A stretch of DNA of 64,000 nt from Methanosarcina sp. KYL-1 (GTDB lineage Archaea > Halobacteriota > Methanosarcinia > Methanosarcinales > Methanosarcinaceae). A model generated the notes under the pieces. That model was not told where the DNA came from. It saw only the letters and a program-made list of their open reading frames with translations, and did not search any database. The position numbers and the translations under genes are program-made. Below, piece after piece: positions 24,453 through 35,039 of the stretch (its first letter is position 1; each line of letters begins with the position of its first letter). The stretch covers positions 62,001 through 126,000 of the forward strand of contig NZ_VOUA01000002.1 in assembly GCF_024372725.1 (NCBI RefSeq), read 5' to 3'.

Positions 24453-25257
24453 TCGCTTCCTTTCCGGAAGGCAGCAGGGATAAACAGGTACGGGCCTGTC
24501 TAAAAACGGTCGGCTTAAAAACGGTTAATAAAGCCGAAGGCGGGCCCGGAAATTTCCTCCTTTGTGCTAGCGGTTTTCTCTGCTGCCTATCCTTTTTATC
24601 CCAGTGATTTTTTTCGTAATTTTGTATGATTTTGCACCAGGCAAGGTTGTTTCTCGTTGACCTTTGAATTTCATGTTTTCAAGTTTCGGATGTCTGTATC
24701 CTTTACTTCTCTCTTTTTAACTGTCTAATTGTATGATTTCCTTCATCTGTTCTTATCTATTACCCCTCTAAATAGTTGTTTTCAATTAACTTGTTCTTTC
24801 AATTCTCTTCTTTTTTTCCGTAATCGTTTTTGTGCAAAAATTATATATACTTGCAAGTACTTGTAATTATTAGTAAAGCAAGTTTGCTTGATTTGCCCAG
24901 TAAAGTGCCATTTTAAATCTCCGGAATTGTGCGGATTCCCGAAGCAATTTGCCTTTGAACCTCCATTCAATTTCTTTCCTTTTTTCTTTTTTCTTTTCTT
25001 TCTTGAGTTTACTTTTCTTTTTTCTTATTCCCTGCTCCGGGTAACATCGAAAATGGGTGCCGTTTTTTATTCCCAGCCCAAAGTTTATTACCGGATATGC
25101 ATAATTAAGGTGCGAGAAACCCTACAAGAATAAAAACGTTAAGAGTCCCGGGCATACTTTCGCGGCGGGAAAGCTTTCCGAATCCTGTCTTTCCGGCTCC
25201 GGGCTGGTTTTCATATTTCCTTATTACCCTTCGTATCAGAAATTTTGGTGACTAAAA
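24453..25257. other. Intergenic region upstream of lysK
   Basis: No gene is seen. It is pyrimidine-rich, with a long CTTTTTTC-type stretch around 24975-25030. A TATA-like TTATATATAC at about 24840-24849 is followed by a CTTGCAAGTACTTG inverted motif. Either this or a TATA-like site nearer 25090 could drive lysK. Confidence 0.5.
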
Positions 25258-26871
25258 ATGGCTGACATCATCCACTGGGCAGACGTCATAGCAGAAGACA
25301 CGTTACAAAAGAGCAGCAAGCACCTTGTTGCCACAGGGATAACTCCCTCGGGGCACATCCATATCGGCAACATGCGAGAAGTTGTGACCGCAGACGCCGC
25401 GTTTCGGGCTCTCCTGGACAGGGGGGCGGATGCCGAGCTGATCTACATCGCCGATACCTACGACCCCCTGCGCAAGGTCTATCCTTTCCTCCCTGAAAGT
25501 TATGCGGAGCATGTGGGAAAACCCCTCTCCGAGGTCCCCTGTCCCTGCGGGGAGTGCGCAAACTACTCCGAACATTTCCTGAAGCCTTTCCTGGCTGCCT
25601 TAAAGCGCCTGGGCATCAACCCGAAGGTCTACAGGGCCGACGAGATGTATAAGGAAGGGCTGTACACCGAAGCCATCAAGACGGCGCTCCAGAAGCGCGA
25701 CGAGATCGCAAAGATCCTCGAAGAGGTTTCCGGAAAGACCGTGGTTGAGGAATGGAGCCCCTTTAACCCCATCTGCAATGAGTGCGGCAGGCTCACTACC
25801 ACAAAGGTGACCGGGTTTGACCTTGAGGCCGAAACCGTGAACTATGTCTGTGCCTGCGGGCATTCCGGGACAGTTCCCATGAGAGGCGGGGGCAAGCTCA
25901 CCTGGCGCGTGGACTGGCCTGCCCGCTGGGGAATCCTGGGCGTGTCCATCGAGCCCTTCGGAAAAGACCATGCATCCAGGGGCGGCTCTTACGATACCGG
26001 CAAGCGGATAGTAGAAGAGGTCTACGGCAACCATGCCCCAAACCCCATTGTCTATGAATGGATCATGCTCGGAAAACAGGGGGCAATGTCCTCATCCACA
26101 GGGGTCGTGGTCTCGATTTCCGACATGCTTGAAGTGGTGCCTCCCGAGGTCTTGCGCTACCTGATCATCCGGACAAAACCCGAAAAGCACATCCAGTTCG
26201 ATCCGGGGCAGCCCCTCCTGACCCTTGTGGACGAATACGAACGGCTCAGGGCAAAGTTCCGGGAAAACGACCCGACTCTCGGGGAGTTTGAAAAGAGGAT
26301 CTACGAACTCTCCAGGGCTACGGGCATCTGCCAGTCCGAAATCCCTTTCAAGCAGATGGTCACAATCTTCCAGGTTGCCAGGGGCGATTTCGAACAGGTC
26401 CTGAAAATCGTGGAGCGCTCGGGCTTTTCTACGGAAAATGAAACGTGCATCAGGGAACTGGCAGACAACGTCTCGAAATGGCTCGAGCTCTATGCCCCCC
26501 CATTTGCCAAGTTCAGCGTAAAGGATAATGTGCCAGTGCAGGTCGCCACCCTTTCTGAACTCCAGAAAGCCTTCCTTGGAGCTTTTTCCGCTCTCATCGA
26601 GGCAGGCGGGAAGCTTACTGGGGAGGACTACCACATGCTTGTGTATTCCGCAAAGGAACAGGGCTCCGAGTTGAACCTCGGAATGGAAAAATTAATGGGA
26701 GCCCCTGTCTTGCAGGCAGACCCAAAAGAACTTTTCAAAGCCATCTACACCGCAATCCTCGGGCAGAGTTCGGGCCCGAAGGCCGGCTGGTTCCTCTCTT
26801 CCTTTGAAAAGGAGTTCCTGGTACAGCGCTTCAGGGAGGCTTCCGTCTATACTCCTGAAAAACGCAGCTGA
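25258..26871 (+). CDS. lysK: Lysyl-tRNA synthetase, class I
   Basis: This enzyme attaches lysine to tRNA-Lys and is of the archaeal class I type, unrelated in fold to the class II enzyme. The HIGH-type motif is SGHIHIGN (about residue 31), and the KMSKS equivalent is MSSSTG (about 279). A CNECG plus CACG pair of zinc-type motifs lies near 175-200. The 537 residues fit the family. Methanosarcina has both LysRS classes, and in M. barkeri the class I gene also lies near methylamine genes; the two enzymes together were reported to charge tRNA-Pyl in vitro, although PylS is the main route. Confidence 0.93.
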   Translation: MADIIHWADVIAEDTLQKSSKHLVATGITPSGHIHIGNMREVVTADAAFRALLDRGADAELIYIADTYDPLRKVYPFLPESYAEHVGKPLSEVPCPCGECANYSEHFLKPFLAALKRLGINPKVYRADEMYKEGLYTEAIKTALQKRDEIAKILEEVSGKTVVEEWSPFNPICNECGRLTTTKVTGFDLEAETVNYVCACGHSGTVPMRGGGKLTWRVDWPARWGILGVSIEPFGKDHASRGGSYDTGKRIVEEVYGNHAPNPIVYEWIMLGKQGAMSSSTGVVVSISDMLEVVPPEVLRYLIIRTKPEKHIQFDPGQPLLTLVDEYERLRAKFRENDPTLGEFEKRIYELSRATGICQSEIPFKQMVTIFQVARGDFEQVLKIVERSGFSTENETCIRELADNVSKWLELYAPPFAKFSVKDNVPVQVATLSELQKAFLGAFSALIEAGGKLTGEDYHMLVYSAKEQGSELNLGMEKLMGAPVLQADPKELFKAIYTAILGQSSGPKAGWFLSSFEKEFLVQRFREASVYTPEKRS

Positions 26872-26879
26872 GGATTAAA

Positions 26880-27551
26880 GTGGAAATGAGCAAGAGTGCG
26901 GAACCTTCGGGAGAAAAACCCAATGAGCATTTCCTTGCCTGGGATAAGGAGTATGCTCACCTGAAGTGGGGTGGGCCGGCTTCGGTAAAGGGGGTCCGGG
27001 CTTACCTTCCTCCCGGCTCCCGGGTCCTGGACGCAGGCTGCGGGAACGGGAGGTACCTGGGAGAACTTGCAGGGCACTACGCTGCCGTAGGAGCAGACGT
27101 CTCCTTAACCGCCCTGCGCAGTTCAAGGGTGCAGCTTTCCCGGAGCGGTAGGGCTGCAGAACACCTTGGGGCAAGCGTACACCTCCTGCCTTTCAAAGCC
27201 GGGTCCTTTGACGGCATTCTCTGCTATGGGGTGCTCCAGCACCTCTTCGGCGAAGAACGGGCAGCCACCATCCGGGAGTTCCGAAGGGTGCTCCGGGTGG
27301 GGGGCCTGGTTTTTTTCGAGGCCTTCGGCTGTGAAGACATGCGCTATGGAGGAGAACCCGCAGGCCCGGGGGAAGATCACACTTTTGTCCGGCAAAACGG
27401 GATAATCTACCACTATTTTACGGAAGAAGAAGTGAGGGCACTTTTTGAAGGCTTTGAAGTCCTCGAAATGGAAAGTGTAAAAAGAGAAAAAATATTCAGA
27501 GGGGAGACCTACCGGAGGCATATGGTCCGGGGAGTTTTCAGGCGGCTTTAA
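26880..27551 (+). CDS. SAM-dependent methyltransferase, class I
   Basis: This protein of about 224 residues has the Rossmann methyltransferase motifs: VLDAGCGNGRYLGEL (motif I, near residue 50), FDGILCYGVLQHL (motif IV region) and an FRRVLRVGGLVFFE strand. It is close to the Methyltransf_11 type, including tRNA-modifying Trm9-like enzymes (DxGCGxGR), but the substrate cannot be told. The start is GTG 26880, or ATG 26886. It follows lysK by eight bases, so the two are probably cotranscribed; a tRNA-related role is possible. Confidence 0.75.
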   Translation: MEMSKSAEPSGEKPNEHFLAWDKEYAHLKWGGPASVKGVRAYLPPGSRVLDAGCGNGRYLGELAGHYAAVGADVSLTALRSSRVQLSRSGRAAEHLGASVHLLPFKAGSFDGILCYGVLQHLFGEERAATIREFRRVLRVGGLVFFEAFGCEDMRYGGEPAGPGEDHTFVRQNGIIYHYFTEEEVRALFEGFEVLEMESVKREKIFRGETYRRHMVRGVFRRL

Positions 27552-27570
27552 CTCAGGAAAGCTTATCCCA

Positions 27571-27588
27571 TGGAGGCTTTAACCTCCA
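27571..27588 (+). terminator. Hairpin after the methyltransferase gene
   Basis: TGGAGG pairs with CCTCCA around CTTTAA, followed by CTTTTCG and a T-rich tract. It is placed 20 bases after the stop codon. Confidence 0.5.
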
Positions 27589-27600
27589 CTTTTCGATGGC

Positions 27601-27671
27601 CTTTACTTTACTACTTACTTTACTACTTACTTTACTACTTACTTTACTACTTATTTTACTACTTACTTTGC
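27601..27671. repeat. Tandem repeat, 12 bp x about 5
   Basis: CTTTACTACTTA is repeated head-to-tail about five times with small changes (one TTTTACTACTTA). It lies between the methyltransferase gene and the convergent BofA-like gene. Confidence 0.85.
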
Positions 27672-27758
27672 ACTCTTCTCTACAACCTATTTTGCAATCT
27701 CTTATTCTTTCTCTCTTTTTCTCTCTTTTTCTCTAATTCCTGCACCTCTGCAGCCTGC

Positions 27759-28016
27759 TTAAACGAAAGCGATGCCAAAGTAGTTCAGCGCGATTACAAG
27801 GAGCGCACCGACAACGCCTCCTATTGCACAGACCAGGATTACAAGCCAGGTAATTGCGATTTCAATTCCAAGCAGGAATTTTGCGATAATGAGGATTACT
27901 ATCCCGAGGACCGCATTTATTGCCAGGTTGGTGGCGGTTTTGAGAGCTTTGTAAAGCAAGTAGGCAACTACGACTGCCAGTATAAGCGTTGTTATTTCAG
28001 CAATTCCTACTACCAT
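27759..28016 (-). CDS. BofA-family small membrane protein
   Basis: This 85-residue protein is almost entirely hydrophobic, with two or three membrane helices and the central NLAINAVLGIVILIIAKFLLGIEI segment typical of the pro-sigmaK processing inhibitor (BofA) family. In Bacillus, BofA restrains an intramembrane protease; archaea have no sigmaK, and the archaeal role is unknown. It is monocistronic on the minus strand, with no partner protease in the window. Confidence 0.7.
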   Translation of the reverse strand: MVVGIAEITTLILAVVVAYLLYKALKTATNLAINAVLGIVILIIAKFLLGIEIAITWLVILVCAIGGVVGALLVIALNYFGIAFV

Positions 28017-28177
28017 AGGCTATACTATGAAATCCAATTATTTAATAATTATCAATGAGTGACCTCAGTTTCATTATCTATTTTCCTTATCTGTTTTCCC
28101 GTCCCTCATTCTGACCTTATTCAGTTATGTTTGCTGTTTTTGTGGGAATATGCTGAAATTTGTCGCTAAGCGTGGTC

Positions 28178-28741
28178 TTAGAGTGATTCTAGAAATTTAA
28201 TAAGAACTGCCTTAAGTTCTTCTTTGTCCGAGTAGGCCTTCACCTGCAGGCCGGGGTCAGGGTTTCCAAGCACCATGGCCGAAACCGTTGCTTCAGACTC
28301 GTGCAGGCAGAGTACGGGGATTTTCCGGACAAGGGCGCGGCATATCTCGTAGCCTACCCCGATGGAAGGCACCGTAACCTCCGCTACAAGGGCTTCGCTT
28401 TCGGAAAGTAGCCCCATGTCCCTGGCGTAAATCTCCCCTTCGGTCATTACCGACTCCACTTTTTCCAGTTCAGGGTCTGCCACGTGCCAGCTTACGACTT
28501 CTGCCCCGGCTTCTTCAAGGGTGTCGTACATAAAACGGTATGCTTGAAGGAGCTGCCTCCCTCCCCGGATTGAACCCGAAAGGAATATTTTAGGAGCCTG
28601 TCGGCCCGGACTCCTTTCGTTTCCCATATTTTCCTCCCGCCTTTTTTCCATCCTTTCCTCTTGCTTTTTTTCCATCCTTTCCTCCTGCTTTTTTCCAGCC
28701 CTTATCCAAATCCTTTGCCCGTCTTTTTGCTCTTTTTTCAC
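28178..28741 (-). CDS. Nucleoside 2-deoxyribosyltransferase/DNPH1-like hydrolase
   Basis: The core (from about residue 50) resembles 2'-deoxynucleoside 5'-monophosphate N-glycosidase (Rcl/DNPH1): [17 protein letters not shown]-type [25 protein letters not shown] with the catalytic Glu, and a SAM motif near the end. It would cleave the base from deoxynucleotides. The first 45 residues are a charged low-complexity leader with a KKQEERME repeat, coded by tandem DNA repeats. The ATG overlaps the stop of the upstream U32 gene by four bases, which supports this start and coupling, although the functional start could be the Met before GNERS. Confidence 0.72.
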   Translation of the reverse strand: MKKEQKDGQRIWIRAGKKQEERMEKKQEERMEKRREENMGNERSPGRQAPKIFLSGSIRGGRQLLQAYRFMYDTLEEAGAEVVSWHVADPELEKVESVMTEGEIYARDMGLLSESEALVAEVTVPSIGVGYEICRALVRKIPVLCLHESEATVSAMVLGNPDPGLQVKAYSDKEELKAVLIKFLESL

Positions 28742-31362
28742 TGCACGCCCCTGAAATAGTGTCCCGTTGTAAAGCCTTTGCCAAGCCCTTCACATTTTCT
28801 CGGGACAGGTTTTCCTTCAAGGCAGCTGTCAATTGCTTTCCTGTATGCCCGGGTTATTTTCCGGACTTCTTCAGGGCTTTCCATCCCCAGGGTTTCTATC
28901 CTGAGGCTTGAGACGCCGCTTTCCAGGAAGTCGGGGACGTACTCGAGCATGCAGAGGGCTTTTGAGTTCAGGAGGTGCGTCCTGCACCGGAAGTCCATGA
29001 GCAGGGGAAACTCGTAGTTTTTCTCGTCTACCAGTGTGAACTTTCCTGACCTGCAGGGGGCGCTGCACCGACCTTTGCTTCCTCCGAGAAGCCCTCCTGC
29101 CAGGCAGTGTTCGGACTCCATCAGTTCCAGGCGGCCGTGGACGATGCACTCTGCCGGGCCGTGGGCGGCAACGCTTTTGATTTCTTCGAGGGTCAGTTCC
29201 GGGGACAGCACAACTGTCTCAGCCCCTTCCCCGATAAAGAGCGAAAAGGCATAGCTGTTAAAAGTGTTAAGGGGACTGTCTGCGATACAGGGAACCTTTT
29301 TTGCCCTCGCAAGCCCGAATACCCCCGGGTTTGATGCAAGTACCCCGTCAGCCCCCAGTTTCCCTGCACAGGAGAGGATTTCCTCCACCCTTTCCATCTC
29401 GGAATCTTTCACAATCTTCGGGGTGATGAAATAGATCTTCCTGCCTGCAACCCGGGCTTTCAGGACTGCGCTTTCGAAAAGCGTTTCAGGCTCCTTTTCG
29501 GGTTCATGTCCCTGCCCTGTATCTTTTTCTTTTTCTTCTTTTCCTGCCCTCTCCGGGCTTCTAAAGAGCCCTTCTCCGAAGTATATCCTGTCGGCCCCTC
29601 CGGAAAGGGCAGCTTCCAGAGCTTCCGCCGAGTATACGGAAACCGAAAGCATAGGCTTTGATTTCCTTTCGTCCTCGGGTTTTTCTCTTGTTCCTTCTTC
29701 AGGGCTTTCTTCCGGTCTTTTTTCTTCTTCAGGTCCCGTTTTTATTTCGGTTTTTATCCCGGGTTTTATTTCGGGCTCTGGAAGCCGGAGTTCCGGAAGA
29801 GGCTTTCGCTTCCACCTGGAAATCCTCAGGTTTTCAAGTTCTGCGACTGCTCTTGTTCTCAGCTCATTCAGCTGCCCGACGGGGATAAAAACGTCCCCTT
29901 CAACATCCAGACTGATTTCCCGTGCCTCAAAAAGCGTTGTCCCGAGTTTGGAAAGCTGTTGTTCGATCCGGGCTGTTGAGGTAGGCTGCTTTTCTGCTTT
30001 TTCAACCAGGTATTCGGACTCTACGGCTGCGGAGTTTGAATCTTCGTCCTTTATCTCGAGTTTTACAGGGTGCCCGGGGGAGGCAGAGGCGCTGATGGAG
30101 ACCTGGATTTTCGGCCTCAGATCCCCTGATTCGCTTTCCTTTTTCAGGGATTCCATGAGCATTTTGTCGTGGGTCCTGTACACCAGGCTTCCGGTGGGTG
30201 CCCTCGAATCGAAGGGGATTTCCACAAGTTCCCCCCTGTTCGCATGATAAGTTGGGCCGCGTTCGGTGTACATGGCTTGCACGATCTTTCCCTTGTCTTC
30301 GGGCCGGGTCTCGGCGTTTTCTATCATTATGCCGTCTCCAGGCCGGAGGGCGCCTGAAAGCTTTATGCGGACACGCTTTGTGCGCCTGTCGTATCCTGCA
30401 ACCGTCCCCACAGGAATCCCGCGGTTGTGTGGGTTTTCCCGGCTCATGAGCTCTCCCCTGGGGTTTTTGAAAAAGTAGCCTGTCGTAAAGCCCCGGTTGA
30501 AAAGCTGGGCCAGGGTTTCTTTCTCTTCATCGGAAATGAAAAATCCTGCCGGGTTTTCAAGGTACCTTTCAATCAGGCGGCGGTAGGTCCGGACAACCCC
30601 TGCCACGTACTCGGGCCTTTTCATCCTGCCCTCTATTTTGAAGGAATCGATTCCTGCTTCGATAAGGGCCCCGAGGCCTGAAGAGGTGTTGAGGTCTTTC
30701 GGGCTTAAGAGGTAGCTGCCTTCGGTTTTGACCTGCTTCCCGTCACAAAGAAGCCTGTATCTTTTCCTGCACGGCTGGGCGCAGTAGCCCCGGTTTCCGC
30801 TCCTGCCCCCTATCAGGCTGCTAAGGAGGCACTGGCCCGAATATGAAATGCAAAGAGCCCCGTGGACGAAGGTTTCCAGTTCAGCCCCGGTTTTTTCTTT
30901 TATGCTTTTGATGTCTTCAAGGGAACATTCCCGCGAGAGCACGACCCTTCCGATTCCAACCTCTTTTACAAAGGCGATGCCTGCACTGTTGTGCAAAGTC
31001 ATCTGGGTGCTCGCGTGCAGGGGGAGGTCGGGCAGGTTTTTTCCCGCAAGAGACACGAGCCCCGGGTCCTGTATAATAATCGCATCGGTCCCCATTTCCC
31101 TCAGACGGGAAAGCAGCTTTAAGGCGCTTTCCATTTCCTCGTCCTTGAGCAGGGTGTTTACCGTAACGTATACCTTCACTCCTCTCAGGTGGGCGTAGTC
31201 AATGGCTTCTTCAAGTTCTTTTTCAGAAAAGTTGGATGCATACCCCCGGGCACTGAAAGCCCTGGCTCCCAGGTACACGGCATCCGCCCCGTTCTCCACG
31301 GCTGCCTTCAGGGCTTCCATGCTGCCGGCCGGGGCAAGCAGTTCCGGTTTTGCAGGCTTCAT
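28738..31362 (-). CDS. U32-family peptidase-like protein, two U32 modules
   Basis: The 874-residue protein begins with a full U32 module ([29 protein letters not shown]) including the cysteine cluster [11 protein letters not shown]...CAQPCRKRY, followed by the collagenase-like beta domain (to about 520). A low-complexity Glu/Lys/Pro linker leads to a second U32-like half ([23 protein letters not shown]) with its own Cys set ([13 protein letters not shown]). Bacterial relatives (RlhA, TrhP) hydroxylate RNA bases rather than cleave proteins, and the cysteines are consistent with that; the role here is not established. The DNPH1-like gene overlaps its end. Confidence 0.8.
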   Translation of the reverse strand: MKPAKPELLAPAGSMEALKAAVENGADAVYLGARAFSARGYASNFSEKELEEAIDYAHLRGVKVYVTVNTLLKDEEMESALKLLSRLREMGTDAIIIQDPGLVSLAGKNLPDLPLHASTQMTLHNSAGIAFVKEVGIGRVVLSRECSLEDIKSIKEKTGAELETFVHGALCISYSGQCLLSSLIGGRSGNRGYCAQPCRKRYRLLCDGKQVKTEGSYLLSPKDLNTSSGLGALIEAGIDSFKIEGRMKRPEYVAGVVRTYRRLIERYLENPAGFFISDEEKETLAQLFNRGFTTGYFFKNPRGELMSRENPHNRGIPVGTVAGYDRRTKRVRIKLSGALRPGDGIMIENAETRPEDKGKIVQAMYTERGPTYHANRGELVEIPFDSRAPTGSLVYRTHDKMLMESLKKESESGDLRPKIQVSISASASPGHPVKLEIKDEDSNSAAVESEYLVEKAEKQPTSTARIEQQLSKLGTTLFEAREISLDVEGDVFIPVGQLNELRTRAVAELENLRISRWKRKPLPELRLPEPEIKPGIKTEIKTGPEEEKRPEESPEEGTREKPEDERKSKPMLSVSVYSAEALEAALSGGADRIYFGEGLFRSPERAGKEEKEKDTGQGHEPEKEPETLFESAVLKARVAGRKIYFITPKIVKDSEMERVEEILSCAGKLGADGVLASNPGVFGLARAKKVPCIADSPLNTFNSYAFSLFIGEGAETVVLSPELTLEEIKSVAAHGPAECIVHGRLELMESEHCLAGGLLGGSKGRCSAPCRSGKFTLVDEKNYEFPLLMDFRCRTHLLNSKALCMLEYVPDFLESGVSSLRIETLGMESPEEVRKITRAYRKAIDSCLEGKPVPRKCEGLGKGFTTGHYFRGVQ

Positions 31363-31565
31363 CAGATTGGATTACAGAGCCTGCTCTTTATTAAGCTTTG
31401 GCATCCGCAGCTCCGGGCGGAAGCTGAAAGACATCTGTAAAAATAGGAATAAAACCGGGCAGGAAGTGCTCCAGTCTGCAGGGTTTTGTTTCCCTGCAAA
31501 AATAACAAACGACTGTGAATGGACTGAAACGTTTCCTGGCCGGCCGGGTAAGGACGTTGAAGGTT

Positions 31566-31967
31566 TTATTCTTTCGGCCCGATTACCCAGGTCACACTTC
31601 TGTCGGTTTTCTTGTCTTTTGTGGTTTCACAGAGCATCTTTCCTTCGTGCATGTGGCATTCGCAGGAATAGCTGACCTTGTCCATCTTCCCCATATATTT
31701 GAAATGAAGCTTGCAGTACCCCTCGGAACACCCTATCCCGTACTTTATCCAGCCTTCAATGTCCGCTCCGCCTTCGCAACTTCCGTCACATGCGATGAGT
31801 TCAAAGGCCTCTTCTTCGTAAGAGCCGACTTTTTCAGGAGCTGTTTGGCCTTTTTTGTATTTCCCTTTCTCAATTTTCTGGGCTTGGAGGACCAGATCCT
31901 CGGCAGTATTGTTCAGGATCTTCAGCTGCAAACCCTCAAAGTACTCCATGGTTTCCTTTTCTGACAT
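31566..31967 (-). CDS. Cys-rich hypothetical protein
   Basis: This 133-residue soluble protein has no signal peptide and is mostly beta by eye, with seven or eight cysteines (CDGSC, CSEGYC, CECHMHEGKMLC) that could bind metal or form disulfides. The pattern of an opening LKILNNTAEDLVL strand followed by a G-x-Y-x3-P stretch and a GG-x-IEG-x-IKYGIG stretch faintly recalls aegerolysin-type beta-sandwiches, but I cannot assign it. It is monocistronic. Confidence 0.6.
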   Translation of the reverse strand: MSEKETMEYFEGLQLKILNNTAEDLVLQAQKIEKGKYKKGQTAPEKVGSYEEEAFELIACDGSCEGGADIEGWIKYGIGCSEGYCKLHFKYMGKMDKVSYSCECHMHEGKMLCETTKDKKTDRSVTWVIGPKE

Positions 31968-32212
31968 CTTCGATACCCCGATAATAAATCCATATAAGAA
32001 TCCAGACTAATAGATTGTTTCTAATAAATAAAAAAGTATCTGAAAAAATATGAAATGTTTTTATAAAAAATAAGTAAAAATGTTATTTTTATAAAAGTTA
32101 AGCATGACGTTTATTCTTAGTTATGGTATTTAATTCTTAATTTGATATAATTATTATAATAATCTCGTGAAAAAATAAATAAGATGTAACATAAAGTAAA
32201 AGGTCCCACTGC

Positions 32213-32500
32213 TCAGTCCGTGCAGATGCAGGGCTTTTGCCTGCAGGTGGGGCAGACACCAGGGTACTTTTCCAGGAACGCTGCTTCGAGGTCCACGCCG
32301 TAGAGGTTTGCAAGAGCCCCTACCCAGGCAAAGCAGTCGGCAAGTTCTTCTTTTATATTTTCCGGCTCTTCCCTGCGGATTGCCTCGGCAAGCTCCCCTA
32401 TTTCTTCAACAAGCCAGAGCATGGTGGCAGTGCCTCCTCTCCTCCGGTCGTTGTGGGCGTAGAGTTCGTACATTAATTTCTGGAATTCTGCAATCTCCAC
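32213..32500 (-). CDS. MazG-like nucleotide pyrophosphohydrolase with Cys-rich tail
   Basis: This 95-residue all-helical protein carries the MazG metal-binding pattern: EEIGELAEA (E-x2-E) and EELADCFAW (E-x2-D). Such enzymes hydrolyse non-canonical NTPs. The C-terminus adds CPTCRQKPCIC, a possible zinc knuckle that typical MazG proteins lack. It lies 33 bases downstream of hisF. HisE has a related fold, but the hisE signature is not seen. Confidence 0.75.
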   Translation of the reverse strand: MEIAEFQKLMYELYAHNDRRRGGTATMLWLVEEIGELAEAIRREEPENIKEELADCFAWVGALANLYGVDLEAAFLEKYPGVCPTCRQKPCICTD

Positions 32501-32533
32501 TGCTGATATCCCCTTTACTGCCGATCTCCCTTT

Positions 32534-33355
32534 TCAGAGCCTGACGGGGATCTCTTTTTCCCGGAGGTATTCTTTTACGTCCTTTATGGTATATTCCCTG
32601 AAGTGGAAGATGCTGGCTGCAAGGGCGGCGTCGGCCTTTCCTTCGGAGAAGCCTTCGTAGATGTGCTGGGGGTTTCCTACACCACCCGAGGCGATAATGG
32701 GGACATCAAGTTCTTCGGAGAGTTTCCGGGTGATGGGCAGGTCATATCCCTCGTAGGTCCCGTCCCGGTCCATGCTTGTGAGCAGGATTTCTCCTGACCC
32801 CAGTTCCTCGGCCTTTCTGGCCCACTGGACGGCATCGATCCCGGTGCCTTCCCTGCCTCCGTAGATTACCACTTCATACCAGGCAGGAGTCCCGTCTTCA
32901 AGTTCAAGGACGGTCTTGTCGGGGTTGTTTTCCACGTCCGTATTTCTGCGGCAGTCAATGGCAGTGACTATGCATTGGGCCCCGAAGATGTCGGAAGCCT
33001 CTTTGATGAAACCGGGGTTCTTGACCGCGGAGGTGTTGACAGACACTTTATCTGCCCCGGCCCTGAGGATCTGCCGGATGGCATCAATGGACCCTATCCC
33101 TCCTCCTACGGTGAGGGGAATGAAGACTTCGTCTGCAGTCCGTTCAATCACATCGATCATGGTTTCCCTGCCGTGGGCGGATGCTGTGATATCCAGGAAA
33201 ACAAGTTCATCCGCGCCTTCTTCGTTATAGCGCTTTGCAAGTTCCACAGGGTCTCCGGCCTCTTTCAGGCCCACGAATTCCACACCCTTAACAACCGAAC
33301 CGCCGGCCTTGTCAAGGGTCACGTCAAGGCATGGTATGATTCTTTTGGTGAGCAT
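32534..33355 (-). CDS. hisF: Imidazole glycerol phosphate synthase, cyclase subunit
   Basis: HisF combines ammonia from HisH with PRFAR to give imidazole glycerol phosphate and AICAR, in histidine synthesis. The (beta/alpha)8 barrel is complete, with 273 residues, the catalytic aspartates in CLDV (near residue 11) and AIDCRR (near 130), and both phosphate-binding loops (VGGGIG, ASGGVG). hisH is not adjacent. The MazG-like gene follows. Confidence 0.96.
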   Translation of the reverse strand: MLTKRIIPCLDVTLDKAGGSVVKGVEFVGLKEAGDPVELAKRYNEEGADELVFLDITASAHGRETMIDVIERTADEVFIPLTVGGGIGSIDAIRQILRAGADKVSVNTSAVKNPGFIKEASDIFGAQCIVTAIDCRRNTDVENNPDKTVLELEDGTPAWYEVVIYGGREGTGIDAVQWARKAEELGSGEILLTSMDRDGTYEGYDLPITRKLSEELDVPIIASGGVGNPQHIYEGFSEGKADAALAASIFHFREYTIKDVKEYLREKEIPVRL

Positions 33356-33430
33356 CTAAAGGGATAATGAATTTAACTTTTATTAAAAGCTTATTGAAAT
33401 TTGAGCCCCTCCCTTGAAGAACGAATTTTA

Positions 33431-33475
33431 AGAAACAGAATTTGAAGAAACAGAATTTGAAGAAACAGAGTTTGA
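33431..33475. repeat. Tandem repeat, 15 bp x 3
   Basis: Three copies of AGAAACAGAATTTGA (the third with GAGTTTGA) lie between hisF and the DUF151 gene, with degenerate partial units on both sides. Confidence 0.85.
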
Positions 33476-33581
33476 AGTAGCAGATTTCTGCCGTGAATTC
33501 AGGTGCCGCAGATTCTGAAATCTAAACTGAAAATGGAAGCGGAAAATCAGTTTTCGTTCTTTAATGGAAGTTTTCAGGGAT

Positions 33582-34040
33582 TTATCCGAAAATGCTCATT
33601 ACTCTGGCTCCTTCGAGGCGAGACATTTCTATTTCGGAGTCCTCAAGCACTTTTTTTCTGATTTTTATGGGGGCTTCCGTCCTGAGGGCAATGGCTATGC
33701 AGTCACTCGGCCTTGCGTCAAACTGCATGAGGTTGTGTCCTTTTCTTACCAGGAGGCGGGCATAATATACTTTGTCGATTTTGTCGTCAATCATTACCCC
33801 TTCGATTTTTATTTCGAGGCGGTCGAAGATATTGATCAAAAGGTCATGGGCCATGGGGCGGGGGGGGGAAATATTTTTAAGTACATTCCCGATTGAGAGT
33901 GCTTCCAGATGCCCTATGTATATTGGAAGCATGCTGCCACTTTCGTTTTCCAGGAGCACTACAGGAGTAGGATCAGTGAGGGCATCAATGATATAGACAT
34001 CTTTTACGCGAATTTCTTCAAAATCCTCGTACATGTCCAT
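33582..34040 (-). CDS. DUF151 bifunctional-nuclease-domain protein
   Basis: This 152-residue protein matches the DUF151/BFN domain over its whole length: VVLLENESGSMLPIYIG, HDLLINIFDRLE, and the conserved DARPSDCIAIALR. Plant BFN proteins have RNase and DNase activity; the function in archaea is not established. It is soluble and monocistronic on the minus strand. The start ATG lies next to an AT-rich promoter-like sequence. Confidence 0.85.
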   Translation of the reverse strand: MDMYEDFEEIRVKDVYIIDALTDPTPVVLLENESGSMLPIYIGHLEALSIGNVLKNISPPRPMAHDLLINIFDRLEIKIEGVMIDDKIDKVYYARLLVRKGHNLMQFDARPSDCIAIALRTEAPIKIRKKVLEDSEIEMSRLEGARVMSIFG

Positions 34041-34304
34041 AGCTAGTAGTATATTTCGATTGTATTAATACTTATTTAATTCTTTTTGATATTTATTAAA
34101 ATAATTATGATTTTTCCGATATTATTTCTTACTTTTTGCGAATGCTTGATTATTTATGCTGAAAAATTATTATGCTTGTTATTCTAGTTGCACATTTGAA
34201 CCGTGCTGCATCATATTTAAGATATTTGATTTCTGCCGCATTTATCGCCACGGCAACTATATTCGCTTTTTCTCTTTTCCCGGAGATCCCTATTTTTTAA
34301 ACTT

Positions 34305-35039
34305 TCACCGCGGTTTAAATCCGTATTCTCCTATCAAAGGCACAAAAACGACTCCGCCCCTGTTTTCTTTTTTGATTTTTCCTTTTTTGTCTTTTTTTAC
34401 CAGGATAAGTTCCTGGAAGTAGTCCCCAACGGGGATTATCATGATCCCCCCGGGTTTCAACTGCTCAACCAGGGGTTCGGGGATTTCGGGGGCTGCACAG
34501 GTCACCACGATCCTATCATAGGGGGCATACTTCGAATAGCCTATTGACCCGTCTTCAAGCAGCACGGTAATGTTTTTGTAGCCGGTTTTTCTCAGGTTAT
34601 CTTTTGCGAAGCAGACCAGGGACTCAATACGCTCCACTGTATATACATGTCCGCTTTTTCCTATCAGTTCTGCCATGACTGCGGCGTTGTACCCTGACCC
34701 TGCTCCTATCTCCAGGACTTTCAGCCCTTCCGAAAGTTCAAGGAGTTCGCACATGATTGCAACCATATGGGGGGCGGAGATGGTCTGCCCGCAGCCGATG
34801 TCCAGAGGCGTGTCCGCATAGGCTGCACTGCGCGCATATTCAGGGACAAAGCTGTGCCTGGGGACCCGTAGCATGGCCTGGCGGACTTTTTTGCCCACTC
34901 CCAGAGTTTCAAGCCCCTGCACAAGCCTCAGACGCCTATTTATGAATTCGATCTCTTCTTCTTCCTTTTCGGTGCTTTCCTCACCACGGTCCTCTTCGGG
35001 TATCACGCCTATCTGCCCTTTCTCCTTTCTTCCTGGCAA
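34305..35039 (-). CDS. pcm: Protein-L-isoaspartate O-methyltransferase
   Basis: Pcm methylates isoaspartyl residues in damaged proteins with SAM as donor. Motifs are [11 protein letters not shown] (substrate side), [18 protein letters not shown] (SAM motif I) and [12 protein letters not shown]. It has 244 residues, including an acidic N-terminal extension of about 30 residues. This start overlaps the zinc-ribbon gene upstream by 59 bases; a later in-frame GTG near 35007 would shorten the overlap and is possible. Confidence 0.9.
   Translation of the reverse strand: MPGRKEKGQIGVIPEEDRGEESTEKEEEEIEFINRRLRLVQGLETLGVGKKVRQAMLRVPRHSFVPEYARSAAYADTPLDIGCGQTISAPHMVAIMCELLELSEGLKVLEIGAGSGYNAAVMAELIGKSGHVYTVERIESLVCFAKDNLRKTGYKNITVLLEDGSIGYSKYAPYDRIVVTCAAPEIPEPLVEQLKPGGIMIIPVGDYFQELILVKKDKKGKIKKENRGGVVFVPLIGEYGFKPR

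Noticed and set aside
24888-25133. A Phe-rich frame upstream of lysK as a leader peptide.
   Set aside because: It is produced by a T/C-rich stretch, with no ribosome binding site and no lysine or stop arrangement suggesting attenuation.
27590-28058. A plus-strand 162-codon frame with a Leu/Tyr repeat start.
   Set aside because: The start is the 12-bp tandem repeat, and the rest is antisense to the BofA-like gene.
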